Source of the DNA: JAGRAX01 sp041391365
GTDB lineage: Bacteria; Bdellovibrionota_G; JALEGL01; JAGRMV01
Length of the DNA stretch: 64,000 bases
Assembly: GCA_041391365.1 (NCBI GenBank)
Contig: JAWKOC010000001.1
Coordinates: 248,001 to 312,000 of the forward strand
Direction: 5' to 3'
Positions 42,561 through 52,009 of the stretch are shown piece by piece (the first letter of the stretch is position 1; each line of letters opens with the position of its first letter). The notes beneath the pieces were generated by a model that saw nothing but the letters and a program-made list of their open reading frames with translations, searched no databases and had not been told where the DNA came from. The position numbers and the translations under genes are program-made.

Positions 42561-43421
42561 ATGATCATCTTAGACGGTAAAAGTCTCTCCAAAAAACAAA
42601 TGGGTTTGTTGCAAACTCAAGTTCAGGATTTTGTTTCTGCTCACGGTATGGCACCTGGATTGGCCGTCATTTTGGTGGGAGGAGATCCAGCTTCTCAGGT
42701 GTATGTCAGTCATAAACATCGAGCCTGTCAACAAGTAGGTATGGTCTCTCAAGTGATTCGACAACCGGACCACATTTCACAGAAAGAATTGCTTTCTTTG
42801 ATTGATCGACTCAATGAAGATGAAAAAGTTCATGGAATTTTGATTCAATTGCCTTTGCCCGCTGGCATCGACAGTGAAAAAGTGTTGGCGCATGTTGCTT
42901 TTGAAAAAGATGTAGATGGATTTCATCCCTACAACACGGGAAGACTTTTTCGAGACCAAGAAAGCATGGTCCCATGTACACCTCTGGGAGTGATGGTGCT
43001 TCTCAAAGAATATGGCATTGCGGTGGAGGGTGCGAATGTCGTTGTGATCGGAAAAAGCAACATCGTGGGCAAACCCATGGCAGCCCTGATGATGAACGCC
43101 GGAGCTACAGTCAGCGTATGTCACTCCAAAACCAAAGATTTGACCTCGTTCTGTCAACAAGCAGACATCATTGTCAGTGCGGCAGGTCGACCTGACCTGA
43201 TTCGAGCCAACATGATCCGACCGGACGCCGTAGTGATTGATGTGGGGATCAACCGACGACCCGACGGAAAACTTGTGGGAGACGTTGCATTCGATGAAGT
43301 CTCTCAAAAAGCTCGGGCCATCACGCCTGTGCCAGGGGGAGTGGGGCCAATGACCATTGCCATGCTCCTGACCAGTACCCTTCGAGCGGCTCAACTTCAG
43401 ATCCAAGGTAAAATCAGCTGA
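42561..43421 (+). CDS. folD: methylenetetrahydrofolate dehydrogenase/cyclohydrolase FolD
   Basis: FolD interconverts 5,10-methylene-THF and 10-formyl-THF with NADP. This 286-residue protein has the catalytic lysine region VYVSHKHRACQQVGM near residue 52, the LPLPAGID motif near residue 95, DVDGFHPYNTGRL, and the NADP-binding VVVIGKSNIVGKPMA near residue 158, ending PVPGGVGPMTIAMLL. It lies just upstream of gcvT, so it feeds on the methylene-THF made by the glycine cleavage system. Confidence 0.95.
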   Translation: MIILDGKSLSKKQMGLLQTQVQDFVSAHGMAPGLAVILVGGDPASQVYVSHKHRACQQVGMVSQVIRQPDHISQKELLSLIDRLNEDEKVHGILIQLPLPAGIDSEKVLAHVAFEKDVDGFHPYNTGRLFRDQESMVPCTPLGVMVLLKEYGIAVEGANVVVIGKSNIVGKPMAALMMNAGATVSVCHSKTKDLTSFCQQADIIVSAAGRPDLIRANMIRPDAVVIDVGINRRPDGKLVGDVAFDEVSQKARAITPVPGGVGPMTIAMLLTSTLRAAQLQIQGKIS

Positions 43422-43451
43422 TTTTTTTGTAAGATCGTGTAGACAGGGGCC

Positions 43452-44558
43452 ATGGCCAAAAAAACAAGTTTATTTGATCACCACCAGCGCCAAAAAGCTA
43501 AAATGGTAGACTTTGCAGGCTGGGACATGCCCATTCAATATGAGGGGATCATGGCCGAGCATGAAGCCGTTCGAGAACATGTGGGGATCTTTGACGTCAG
43601 TCACATGGGAGAAATCGAAGTTCAGGGGCCCAAAGCCTTGGAATTTTGCCAAATGCTGACCACCAATGATGTTGCTGAACTCAAACCAGGAAAAATCCAA
43701 TATTCTTGTTTTCTCAACCGGGAGGGAGGCATCATCGACGATTGCACGCTCTATCAGTTGGGACCCCAACATTATCTTTTTGTGGTCAATGCAGCCTCCA
43801 AAGATCGGGTGTACGAATGGTTCCAAAAAAATGCTATTGATGGAGCCTTCATTCAAGATCAAAGTGATCAGTATGCTTTGATTGCCTTGCAAGGTAAAAA
43901 AGCGGATGACTTGCTTACGGCCGTGCTCAAGAAAGATTTACAATCGATTCCTTATTATGGTTTTGCATGGCTTGAGATTTTGGGGAAGGCCGTGCTGGTC
44001 TCTCGAACAGGTTATACAGGAGAGGATGGTTTTGAACTTTACATCCCTTGGGACCATGCTCCAAAAGTATGGGAACTTCTGGAATCCAAAGGTTTGCAAG
44101 AGCCCTTTCATCTCAAAACCGTTGGGCTTGGTGCGCGAGATACTCTCCGGTTGGAAATGGGATATTTGCTTTATGGCAAAGATATGAGTGAGTCGACCAC
44201 GCCTCTGGAAGCTGGACTTCAATGGATTTGCAAAATGGACAAAGGAAGCTTCATCGGAAAAGAAGCTCTTCTCACCCAAAAAGAAAAAGGTTTTGCGAGG
44301 CGACTGCGTGCGATATCGGTGTTGGGCCGAGGTGTCCCTCGAACAGGTCATACGGTATGGCATGATCACAAAGAAGTCGGACTGATCACCAGTGGAACAT
44401 TTTCGCCTTCCGCGAAAATGGGCATTGCTTTGGGATATGTTCCTAGCGAATTGGCCATTGGGACACATGTTGACATTGACATTCGAGGGAAAAAAATTCC
44501 TGCAAAGATTGTCAAAGCGCCATTTGTTTCATCAAACACAAAAAAATCAAACAAATAG
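43452..44558 (+). CDS. gcvT: glycine cleavage system T protein (aminomethyltransferase)
   Basis: GcvT releases ammonia from the aminomethyl arm on GcvH and gives methylene-THF. The 368-residue protein has the N-terminal VDFAGWDMPIQYEGIMAEHEAV, DVSHMGEIEVQG, the folate-binding YTGEDGFELYIPW near residue 193 and GLGARDTLRLEMGYLLYG near residue 224. The start at ATG 43452 is 30 bases after folD. No glycine riboswitch fits in that gap. It is followed by gcvH. Confidence 0.95.
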   Translation: MAKKTSLFDHHQRQKAKMVDFAGWDMPIQYEGIMAEHEAVREHVGIFDVSHMGEIEVQGPKALEFCQMLTTNDVAELKPGKIQYSCFLNREGGIIDDCTLYQLGPQHYLFVVNAASKDRVYEWFQKNAIDGAFIQDQSDQYALIALQGKKADDLLTAVLKKDLQSIPYYGFAWLEILGKAVLVSRTGYTGEDGFELYIPWDHAPKVWELLESKGLQEPFHLKTVGLGARDTLRLEMGYLLYGKDMSESTTPLEAGLQWICKMDKGSFIGKEALLTQKEKGFARRLRAISVLGRGVPRTGHTVWHDHKEVGLITSGTFSPSAKMGIALGYVPSELAIGTHVDIDIRGKKIPAKIVKAPFVSSNTKKSNK

Positions 44559-44614
44559 CTTGATCGCAAAAAAGCTTACAGCTACATAGAGCCTTGGAAA
44601 GGGAGTACGAGCAG

Positions 44615-45013
44615 ATGGAGTTTCCAGAAGACGTTAAATACACCAAAGAACACGAATGGGTTCGAGTTGAGAGCAATCGGAAAATGGTGGTTGTAGGGAT
44701 CACCGAGTATGCTCAGGATAAATTGGGTGATGTTGTTCATGTGGATTTGCCTGATCCAGGTGCGGAAGTTACGCTTGGAGATTCTTTTGGAAGTGTAGAA
44801 TCTGTCAAAGCCGTTTCCGACATTTATGCGCCGGTTTCTGGAAAAGTAAAAGAAATCAATGATACCTTGTTGGACACGCCAGAACTTGTAAACGAAGATC
44901 CCTATGGAGAAGCATGGATGGTCAAAATTGAACTTGCAGATGCAAGTGAATTGGATGATTTGCTTTCTCCGGAAGAATACAAACTGCACGTTGCTGCAGA
45001 AGAAGAAGCCTAA
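44615..45013 (+). CDS. gcvH: glycine cleavage system H protein
   Basis: GcvH is the lipoylated carrier shuttling the aminomethyl group between P and T proteins. The 132-residue product has EDVKYTKEHEWVRVE at the start and the lipoylation lysine in SVESVKAVSDIYAPVSG near residue 63. The ATG at 44615 gives the normal N-terminus; a TTG at 44594 would add seven residues. Confidence 0.95.
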   Translation: MEFPEDVKYTKEHEWVRVESNRKMVVVGITEYAQDKLGDVVHVDLPDPGAEVTLGDSFGSVESVKAVSDIYAPVSGKVKEINDTLLDTPELVNEDPYGEAWMVKIELADASELDDLLSPEEYKLHVAAEEEA

Positions 45014-45039
45014 GGTAGAAGAGAGTGCAGTAGGAAATC

Positions 45040-46371
45040 ATGCGGTACATTCCTCTCACGCTCTCGGATCGAAAACAGATGTTGCAAGACATCGGTGTCG
45101 AGTCAACGCAAGATTTGTTTTCCAGCATTCCCAGCCGTTGTCGATTTGAAGGACAGCCAGCTCTTCCTTCCAAAAAAAATGAATCTCAGCTTATTTCGTA
45201 TTTTTCTGAGCTTGCGGATCAGAATCAGTCCAAATTCAAAGGATGGTCCAGCTATCTAGGTGCTGGAGCTTACCAGCATTTTATTCCCAGTGTCGTGGAT
45301 TTGTTATCTTCCCGAGGGGAATTTGCAACCGCTTATACTCCCTATCAACCCGAAATTTCGCAAGGTACATTGCAAGCCATTTTTGAATTTCAGTCGATGA
45401 TCGCTGCCTTGTATGGCATGGAAGTCTCCAATGCTTCGATGTACGATGGGGCATCTTCGTTGGCGGAGGCTGTTTTGATGGCTGGCAGGATTCGCAAACA
45501 ACGTAACGTTTACATTTCGCAGGCCGTTCATCCTGAATATATAGACGTGGTTCGTAGTTACACGGGAGACGTTGATCTGGAATTGATCATGTTGCCGGTC
45601 GGAAATGATGGCCGGACTCAGATTGAAAACGTAGATCTTGAGCAAGCCGCAGCCGTCGTATTTGCGCAGCCCAACTTTTTTGGTGTCATCGAAGATTTGA
45701 CCGTATGCAAGAAATTTGGAGATGTGGTCACCATCGTGGCCAACACTGATCCTCTTGCCTTTGGACTTCTTCAAGAGCCTGGTGCCTTTGATGTGGATAT
45801 CGTCGTGGGTGAGGGGCAATCTCTCGGGAACCCTCTGCATTTTGGAGGCCCACATGTGGGTCTTCTTTGTAGCAAGAAAAAATATTTGCGTCAGCTCCCT
45901 GGTAGACTTGTCGGAAAGTCTATCGACGAAGACGGTCGAGAGGCCTATGTTCTAACCCTGTCCACACGAGAGCAACACATACGACGACAAAAAGCCACGT
46001 CCAACATTTGTACCAATCACTCCTTGATTGCACTTCGCTCTGCAATTTATATGGCATGCATGGGAAGAAATGGTGTGATGGCCTTGGCCCGAAAAAATTA
46101 CGAACGGGCTCATACTCTATGCGAAAAACTGCTTCACATCCCAGGCGTCAAACAAAAATATGCGAGTGATTTTTTTCACGAGTTTGTGTTGGAGCTTCCG
46201 ACCCCAACCAGCACATTTTTGGCCAACATGGAAAAACAAAATATTTTGGCAGGCATAGATCTTTCCACCTGGAATGCGCAGTCAGACCGTGAAATTTTGA
46301 TTTGTGCAACCGAAGTCAAAAGCGATCAAGATCTGGATCTCTATGTCAATGCTTTCCGAGGTGCTTTGTGA
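45040..46371 (+). CDS. gcvPA: glycine dehydrogenase (decarboxylating) subunit 1
   Basis: This is the N-terminal-type half of the split P-protein. The 443-residue product has the typical beginning (MRYIPLTLSDRKQMLQDIGV), YTPYQPEISQGTLQAIFEFQ near residue 105, ASMYDGASSLAEA, and GEGQSLGNPLHFGGPHVG near residue 262, and lacks the PLP lysine, which is on subunit 2. It overlaps gcvPB by 4 bases (GTGA), which favours equal amounts of the two subunits. Confidence 0.95.
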   Translation: MRYIPLTLSDRKQMLQDIGVESTQDLFSSIPSRCRFEGQPALPSKKNESQLISYFSELADQNQSKFKGWSSYLGAGAYQHFIPSVVDLLSSRGEFATAYTPYQPEISQGTLQAIFEFQSMIAALYGMEVSNASMYDGASSLAEAVLMAGRIRKQRNVYISQAVHPEYIDVVRSYTGDVDLELIMLPVGNDGRTQIENVDLEQAAAVVFAQPNFFGVIEDLTVCKKFGDVVTIVANTDPLAFGLLQEPGAFDVDIVVGEGQSLGNPLHFGGPHVGLLCSKKKYLRQLPGRLVGKSIDEDGREAYVLTLSTREQHIRRQKATSNICTNHSLIALRSAIYMACMGRNGVMALARKNYERAHTLCEKLLHIPGVKQKYASDFFHEFVLELPTPTSTFLANMEKQNILAGIDLSTWNAQSDREILICATEVKSDQDLDLYVNAFRGAL

Positions 46372-47867
46372 GTTCCAAAGATACCAACATCCAACGAGGA
46401 TATCAGCACACCAAAAACCTGTGGGAAAAAACCCATAGTGCAAATACGGATCAATGCAATGAATACATTGATCTTTCCATTGCATCTGACATTTCCTTGG
46501 ATCCATCGCTTGCAAGAAAAAAATTGGACAACTTTCCTCAACTTTCTGAATTTGAAGTGGTTCGTCACTACACGCAGTTGTCGCAGAAAAACTTTTCCAT
46601 CGATGCGGGGATGTATCCTTTGGGTTCATGCACGATGAAATACAATCCAAAGATCAATGATGTTGTGGCCATGAATCACAAATGGACTGGTCTTCATCCC
46701 TATACCCCAGAACATCTTTCTCAGGGTGCGTTGGCGTTGATGTTTGAATTGCAACAGGCTCTGGTGGCCATCACTCGTCTCAAGGCATGCAGTCTACACC
46801 CAGCGGCGGGAGCTCATGGAGAATTGGTGGGAGTAAAAATGATTCGTGCCTACCACGACAAAAAGGGCCAGCAGCGAGATGTGATTTTGGTTCCTGATTC
46901 TGCCCATGGAACGAACCCAGCCAGTGCAGCCCTCAGTGGTTTTTCGGTTCGAGAGTTGTCGTCCAACGCTCAAGGGGTCATCGACCTTGAAGAAGTCAAA
47001 GCAAAAATGGACGATCGAGTTGCGGGAATCATGATGACGGTGCCCAATACCTTGGGAGTTTTTGAAAAAAACATCTGTGAAATTTCGCAGTTCGTCCATG
47101 AACAAGGTGGACTGGTGTACTGTGATGGTGCCAACCTAAATGCACTTGTCGGCCAAGTTGATTTTTCAAAGATGGGTGTGGATGTGATGCACATCAATTT
47201 GCACAAAACGTTTTCGACTCCTCATGGAGGTGGAGGCCCTGGAGCAGGACCGGTTGTTGTATCCGATCGGTTGGAACCTTTTTTGCCTCGGCCGTTTGTT
47301 GAAAAAACATCCGAAGGCCTTTTCACCTGGTCTGAGGCCACAGACGATTCTTTGGGGCGGTTTCGAACTTTTTATGGAAATTTTGGAATGTTGCTTCGAG
47401 CCCTTTGCTACATCTATGCATTTGGCAAAGAAGAATTATCATTGATCAGCGAAGTTGCAGTTCTCAATGCGAATTACATTCGATCCAAATTGATCGATTA
47501 TTATCATTTGCCTTTTGAGAGTGCATCTCTCCACGAAGTGGTATTCAGCGATAAACTTCAAAACAAACAAAACCACGTAACCGCCTTGGACATTGCCAAA
47601 AGATTGATGGATTATGGATTTCACCCGCCGACCATGTATTTCCCATTGATTGTGAAGGGTGCACTGATGATCGAGCCGACAGAAACCGAATCCAAAACCG
47701 AAATCGATCGGTTTTTGGAGGCCATGATTCGTATCGCCAAAGAATCCCAAGAAACACCCGACCTGGTCATCAAAGCGCCCCACAATGTGGGGTACAAACG
47801 CATCAACGAAACACAAGCCGCACGCAATCCGATTTTGACCTGGTTTGACTCGTCATCTGTGGATTGA
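46368..47867 (+). CDS. gcvPB: glycine dehydrogenase (decarboxylating) subunit 2
   Basis: This is the catalytic half of the split P-protein. The PLP lysine is in INLHKTFSTPHGGGGPGAGP near residue 280. GMYPLGSCTMKYNP near residue 84 and DSAHGTNPASA near residue 177 are also typical. The GTG at 46368 overlaps the gcvPA stop and gives MSSKDTNIQ; a longer frame upstream lies inside gcvPA. 499 residues is normal. With folD, gcvT and gcvH it completes a five-gene one-carbon operon; the L protein (Lpd) is not in this window. Confidence 0.95.
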   Translation: MSSKDTNIQRGYQHTKNLWEKTHSANTDQCNEYIDLSIASDISLDPSLARKKLDNFPQLSEFEVVRHYTQLSQKNFSIDAGMYPLGSCTMKYNPKINDVVAMNHKWTGLHPYTPEHLSQGALALMFELQQALVAITRLKACSLHPAAGAHGELVGVKMIRAYHDKKGQQRDVILVPDSAHGTNPASAALSGFSVRELSSNAQGVIDLEEVKAKMDDRVAGIMMTVPNTLGVFEKNICEISQFVHEQGGLVYCDGANLNALVGQVDFSKMGVDVMHINLHKTFSTPHGGGGPGAGPVVVSDRLEPFLPRPFVEKTSEGLFTWSEATDDSLGRFRTFYGNFGMLLRALCYIYAFGKEELSLISEVAVLNANYIRSKLIDYYHLPFESASLHEVVFSDKLQNKQNHVTALDIAKRLMDYGFHPPTMYFPLIVKGALMIEPTETESKTEIDRFLEAMIRIAKESQETPDLVIKAPHNVGYKRINETQAARNPILTWFDSSSVD

Positions 47868-47888
47868 AGTAACCTTAGTTGTTTTTGA

Positions 47889-48719
47889 CTAGCCTTGAAA
47901 AGAATTCACGACGATAAAACTAAAAGGAACTCGGATTTGTAGGTTTTCATCCAAGAGATCTTTGGGAGGGTTAAGAAAAGGAGAGGCTTTTTGAACGGAG
48001 TCCGTGGCTTCTCGATCCAAAAAATCGAAACCTGAGGATTGAGAAACACGTTGGGAGACCAGGTAGCCTTTCTCATCCAAAATGATCGTCACCAAGGTTA
48101 CATATTGGTTTCGTAAGCTAGGTAGACGATGAAGATATTGCACAGGGCTCCAATACCCTTCAATCTGACGCTTCATTCTGACAAAATAATTTGAAAAGGC
48201 AAAGCTCTTGGTGTTCAAAAGGGTTTCATCACCCAGTTGAATCTCTGGGAGGTAATTGCTGGGAGAAGAAGGACTGGCCAGCAAATCTTTTTCTTTTTGC
48301 AAAGCGAGCAATTCTTGATCGCTCAAGTTCAGAGAATATTTCGAGGTCTTAGGGTTCGGAGAGTTTCTAGAGGTGGATTCAGTGGGTACGCCCGTGCTGC
48401 GAGCTTGCTGTTCTTTTGGAACCCTTCGATTTCGGTCACTCAAGTACGAGGATTCTACTTTTTCAGAGGTTTCATAAGCATCCAAAGGGGCCAGGTCTAC
48501 AATTTTTCCCTCATCCGGAGGGGTATTCCACACCACTTTTCGAATGGGAGTTTGTTGAGGTCCAGGAAGGATTTTTTTGGCTGAAGAAACAGAAAGCTGT
48601 CCCAAAAATAGCAATACCAAAACATGAAACAGCAAGGAAACCAGCATGGCTGCCCATGGCATGGGGCTTGGTTTTGACTCCTGCGGCTGGGGATCATATT
48701 TTTTTGCGGCCTCACCCAT
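47889..48719 (-). CDS. TonB-like energy transducer protein
   Basis: This 276-residue protein has a short cytoplasmic N-terminus, one membrane helix (MLVSLLFHVLVLLFLGQLSV, about residues 25-44), a long proline- and serine-rich periplasmic linker, and a C-terminal TonB-type domain with YVTLVTIILDEKGYLVSQRV and SGFDFLDREATDSVQKASPF, the usual G-x-x-L-x-D-x-x-A order. It probably transmits proton-motive force to outer-membrane receptors or gates a motility or transport complex. ExbB/ExbD are not nearby. The ATG at 48719 is used; the upstream frame is not convincing. Confidence 0.75.
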   Translation of the reverse strand: MGEAAKKYDPQPQESKPSPMPWAAMLVSLLFHVLVLLFLGQLSVSSAKKILPGPQQTPIRKVVWNTPPDEGKIVDLAPLDAYETSEKVESSYLSDRNRRVPKEQQARSTGVPTESTSRNSPNPKTSKYSLNLSDQELLALQKEKDLLASPSSPSNYLPEIQLGDETLLNTKSFAFSNYFVRMKRQIEGYWSPVQYLHRLPSLRNQYVTLVTIILDEKGYLVSQRVSQSSGFDFLDREATDSVQKASPFLNPPKDLLDENLQIRVPFSFIVVNSFQG

Positions 48720-48794
48720 GCACGTATCATAGCATACTCCAAGATCCTCAACATGCGATTTGTCAGTACGAAGAGATTCTAGTAGGTTACTTCC

Positions 48795-49334
48795 ATGACA
48801 AAGATCTTTTGGATGGGGGTGATTTTGATCTTTTTGAGTTGCCCTTTGACCCAAGCACTTACACAAAGAGTCTCTGGAGTTCACGGGCAAGGAGAGTTTT
48901 CGGAGCTTCCCGGAGGATACCAACCCTCCATGAAGAACATGACCTTGGCAGCTGTTCATTTTTCAGTGACCAAGAGTCCAACTCTTCCGTGTTTGAATGA
49001 AAAGACCTTGGAAAATGTTCTTACGGAATCCAATGATCAATACAAACACAAAATACAGTTGGGAAAAGGAGGGCCTGATACCTATCCGCAATTTGAATTT
49101 TCTGCCAAACCTCAGATGAGAAACAAGGTTTCACTGTTGATCAAATTGTATCTTTTCCTTCCTGAAAAATTCAGTCAAAAAAACACAAACGAAAAGGTGT
49201 TGGCCTATTCCAATGAAAATCTGTATCCCATTGATATGAGCAAAGGGTGTCAACTCGGTCTTGAAGAAGTGATCCGCATCCATGTAAAAGAATTTTTGGA
49301 TCGACATCAAATGGAACAAAATGAAGTGTGGTAA
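48795..49334 (+). CDS. hypothetical secreted protein
   Basis: This protein of 179 residues has a signal peptide (FWMGVILIFLSCPLTQALTQ) and a mature part with two conserved-looking cysteines (TLPCLNEKTLENVL and KGCQLGLEEVI), strands such as RNKVSLLIKLYLF and a helical C-terminus. It overlaps polX by a few bases. No family is recognised. The bacterial TonB-like gene is divergent and adjacent, but no functional link can be stated. Confidence 0.6.
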   Translation: MTKIFWMGVILIFLSCPLTQALTQRVSGVHGQGEFSELPGGYQPSMKNMTLAAVHFSVTKSPTLPCLNEKTLENVLTESNDQYKHKIQLGKGGPDTYPQFEFSAKPQMRNKVSLLIKLYLFLPEKFSQKNTNEKVLAYSNENLYPIDMSKGCQLGLEEVIRIHVKEFLDRHQMEQNEVW

Positions 49335-51046
49335 ATGTGAATCAATTTGAAATTGCAAAGCAGTTGAATGATATGGCTCTTTTGATGGAGCTCAAGGGGG
49401 AAAATCCATTTAAAATCCGGGCATTCAAGAATGGATCTCAGGCGTTGGAATCTCTGGGCGATGATTTTCATACGTTGATAGCCCAACAAAAAATCACGGA
49501 CATCAAAGGCATTGGAAAAGGCTTGGCTGCGGATATTTATGAATTGTACGAGACGGGAAAACTTGATGCCTTGGAAAAACTTCGAGAAGAGTTTCCATCG
49601 ACTCTTTTTGAGTTGTTTGCCGTTCCGCAGTTGGGGCCAAAAAAAATCAAAGTTCTTTTTGATGTCTTAAAGATCTCCTCGTTGGTCGAATTGGAATACG
49701 CTTGCGAAGAAAATCAACTCATTGATTTGAAAGGGTTTGGTGAAAAAACCCAAGACAAAATTCGAAAAGGCATAGCGTTTTTGAAAAAGACCAAAGGACA
49801 GTATCTGTATGCTGAGGTGATTGATGAAGTTCAACGCTTGATCGAAAAAATGCAGGACTGGAGGGAAATCGAAGAGATCAGTTTGGCAGGGAGTCTTCGC
49901 AGAAAAAAAGAAACCGTCAAAGATGCGGACATTGTTTGTGCAAGTTCTTCTCCTGAACAGGTTATGAAAAAATTTACAACCATGGAAGAAGTGGGTTCTG
50001 TGTTGAATCATGGCTCAACCAAAAGTAGCGTGATTCTTGTCACGGGACTTCAAGTGGATTTGCGCGTGGTCACCTCTCAGGAGTACCCCTATACACTCCA
50101 TCATTTTACTGGGAGCAAAGAGCACAACACAGAGATTCGTTCCATGGCCAAAAAAATGGGTCTCAAAGTCAACGAGTATGGTGTGTTCAAAGGAGAAGAA
50201 AAGATTCCATGCAAAGACGAAAGGGAGTTTTTTTCACTATTCTCAATGTCATATGTGGAGCCTGAACTTCGAGAGGGAAGGGGAGAGATTTCGCTGGCCA
50301 AGCAGGGTGATCTTCCTGATCTCATTGAACTCGAAGATGTGAAAGGTTTTTTTCATATGCATTCGACGTACAGTGATGGAAGAAATTCATTGGAAGAGAT
50401 GATTCAAGAAGCGCATCGTTTGGGAATGTCCTATGTGGGGGTATCAGACCATAGTCAGACAGCCGTTTATTCAAAGGGATTGAAAGAGCAAGACATAGAC
50501 AAACAACATCGAGAGATTGATGAACTTCAAAAAAGATATCCAGATGTACGTATATTCAAGGGAATTGAATCAGATATTCTCAATGATGGTAGTTTGGACT
50601 ATCCAGAGAGAGTTCTCAAAAAGTTTGATTTTGTCATAGCGTCCGTTCATTCCAACTTTTCCATGACTGAAGAGGCCATGACCCGGCGATGCATCGCTGC
50701 GATTTCCAATCCCTATTGTACGATGTTGGGACATCCCACAGGACGGTTGTTGCTCGGAAGAGAAGGTTTTGCCATTGACCTGCCATCGATCTTAGAGGCT
50801 GCAGCCAACTACAATAAGGTTGTGGAACTCAATGCCAACCCCCATCGGTTGGATTTGGATTGGAGAATGTTGGATCATGCGCGAAAGCACAAGGTAAAAG
50901 TTTCCATCAACCCAGACGCTCACAGTGTGGAAGGAATTTCTCATTTACGTTTTGGAATTGCCATGGCCCGCAAAGGGATGCTAACCAAGCACCATGTATT
51001 GAACACCTTAGACACGTCTCACATCGAGCAGTATTTGGCCAAGTAG
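49328..51046 (+). CDS. polX: DNA polymerase X with PHP domain
   Basis: PolX is a small repair polymerase fused to a PHP exonuclease. HhH motifs (IKGIGKGLAADIYELYETGK near residue 60 and AVPQLGPKKIKVL) precede the nucleotidyltransferase core, with AGSLRRKKETVKDADIV near residue 192 and LQVDLRVV providing the catalytic aspartates. The PHP domain begins KGFFHMHSTYSDGRNSLEEM near residue 340 and contains GVSDHSQTA and INPDAHSVEGI. 572 residues is normal. GTG 49328 and GTG 49337 are both possible starts. Confidence 0.94.
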   Translation: MVNVNQFEIAKQLNDMALLMELKGENPFKIRAFKNGSQALESLGDDFHTLIAQQKITDIKGIGKGLAADIYELYETGKLDALEKLREEFPSTLFELFAVPQLGPKKIKVLFDVLKISSLVELEYACEENQLIDLKGFGEKTQDKIRKGIAFLKKTKGQYLYAEVIDEVQRLIEKMQDWREIEEISLAGSLRRKKETVKDADIVCASSSPEQVMKKFTTMEEVGSVLNHGSTKSSVILVTGLQVDLRVVTSQEYPYTLHHFTGSKEHNTEIRSMAKKMGLKVNEYGVFKGEEKIPCKDEREFFSLFSMSYVEPELREGRGEISLAKQGDLPDLIELEDVKGFFHMHSTYSDGRNSLEEMIQEAHRLGMSYVGVSDHSQTAVYSKGLKEQDIDKQHREIDELQKRYPDVRIFKGIESDILNDGSLDYPERVLKKFDFVIASVHSNFSMTEEAMTRRCIAAISNPYCTMLGHPTGRLLLGREGFAIDLPSILEAAANYNKVVELNANPHRLDLDWRMLDHARKHKVKVSINPDAHSVEGISHLRFGIAMARKGMLTKHHVLNTLDTSHIEQYLAK

Positions 51047-51050
51047 GTTG

Positions 51051-51689
51051 ATGATGGAAGGAAACACCCCGCAAAAAAAGAAAATCTTGAAGGAGTTGGA
51101 TCGATTGTATCCGGATGCTTACTGTGCACTCACGCATGACAATCCTTATCAGCTGCTTATCGCCACCATTTTGTCTGCACAGTGTACGGATGAAAGGGTC
51201 AACAAAGTAACTCCCGAATTGTTCAAAAAATATCCGGATGCACATTCAATGTCGAAAGCTACCTTGCCATCCATCGAAAAAATCATTCGGTCCACCGGAT
51301 TTTTTCGAAGCAAAGCCAAGTCCATCAAACAAAGTTCCATGGATATTGTGGAAAAGTACAATGGGAAGGTCCCTCAGTCGATGGAAGAACTGACTACCCT
51401 ACGAGGCGTGGGAAGAAAAACGGCCAATGTGGTCATGGGCAATGCTTTTGGAAAAAACATGGGAGTGGTTGTGGATACCCATGTGGGAAGATTGAGCAGA
51501 AGACTGGGATTTACGACCCACAAAGATCCAGTAAAAGTAGAAAAAGATTTAATGGAGCTTGTCCCCAAAAAAGACTGGACTAAAATCTCTCATCAATTCA
51601 TCTTCCACGGACGCCAAGTCTGCAAAGCCATCAATCCCCGTTGCGGAGAATGCACGATGGCAGCCTTCTGCCCCAATGCAGAACTTTGA
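51051..51689 (+). CDS. nth: endonuclease III
   Basis: This bifunctional DNA glycosylase/AP lyase removes oxidised pyrimidines. The protein of about 212 residues has the HhH-GPD core: LLIATILSAQCTDERVN near residue 32, the catalytic lysine in TLRGVGRKTANVVMG near residue 120, the catalytic aspartate in VVVDTHVGRLSRR near residue 143, and a C-x6-C-x2-C-x5-C iron-sulfur cluster (CKAINPRCGECTMAAFC) at the end. The start may be TTG 51048, ATG 51051 or ATG 51054. A hairpin with a following T-rich tract lies downstream. Confidence 0.95.
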   Translation: MMEGNTPQKKKILKELDRLYPDAYCALTHDNPYQLLIATILSAQCTDERVNKVTPELFKKYPDAHSMSKATLPSIEKIIRSTGFFRSKAKSIKQSSMDIVEKYNGKVPQSMEELTTLRGVGRKTANVVMGNAFGKNMGVVVDTHVGRLSRRLGFTTHKDPVKVEKDLMELVPKKDWTKISHQFIFHGRQVCKAINPRCGECTMAAFCPNAEL

Positions 51690-51717
51690 TAAGAGTGTCT
51701 TGGCTCAAGCCGCTAGG

Positions 51718-51735
51718 CTCTCCCCCCTTCGGGGA
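51718..51735. repeat. left copy of inverted 18-bp repeat (CTCTCCCCCCTTCGGGGA)
   Basis: The 18 bases here are the exact reverse complement of 52040-52057. Each unit can fold on itself (CCCC-TTC-GGGG). A second block, 51771-51793, matches the reverse complement of 52020-52042 at 18 of 23 positions, so the two loci are diverged copies of one REP-like element in opposite orientation. In the left copy the blocks are 35 bases apart; in the right copy they touch. Confidence 0.55.
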
Positions 51736-51830
51736 TGGATGCTAAAACCGTTGGGGTTTCCTCGCTTCGAGGAGCTGGCGCTTGTATTATTCAGCTGTTT
51801 TGTTTTCGATTGTGAAAGAAAAAATAGTGT

Positions 51831-51849
51831 CGCTTGGCTTTGCCAAGCG
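51831..51849 (+). terminator. intrinsic terminator after nth
   Basis: CGCTTGGC at 51831-51838 pairs with GCCAAGCG at 51842-51849 around a 3-base loop, followed by a T-rich stretch (TCCTTATTTTCTCTTTTT). This is the expected form of a rho-independent terminator on the forward strand for nth. Confidence 0.7.
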
Positions 51850-52009
51850 TCCTTATTTTCTCTTTTTAATTGAAAAGGCGAGCATCTGGACAATTGGATT
51901 GGGAGACTTTTATTCTGAAAGGGAACCAAAGCGCAACCGCAAAGGTGTATAAACTACTCGAAAGCTCAAGTGAGACATTCCCTGAAAGAATAAAAGGCGA
52001 TCAATTCAC

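Larger units (their letters stand above)
51690..52009. other. intergenic region with repeat element, hairpin and a possible relic frame
   Basis: This 320-base gap follows nth. It contains one copy of a GC-rich repeat at 51718-51793 whose inverted partner is at 52020-52057, a stem-loop at 51831-51849, and an open frame from TTG 51870 to TGA 52022. That frame would encode 50 residues in readable protein composition (DWETFILKGNQSATAKVYKL..), but it has no ribosome binding site. The last item may be a remnant of a gene. No tRNA or promoter was recognised. Confidence 0.4.

Noticed and set aside
43422..43451. Glycine riboswitch before gcvT
   Set aside because: The gap between folD and gcvT is only 30 bases, too short for the aptamers, and none was seen before folD either.
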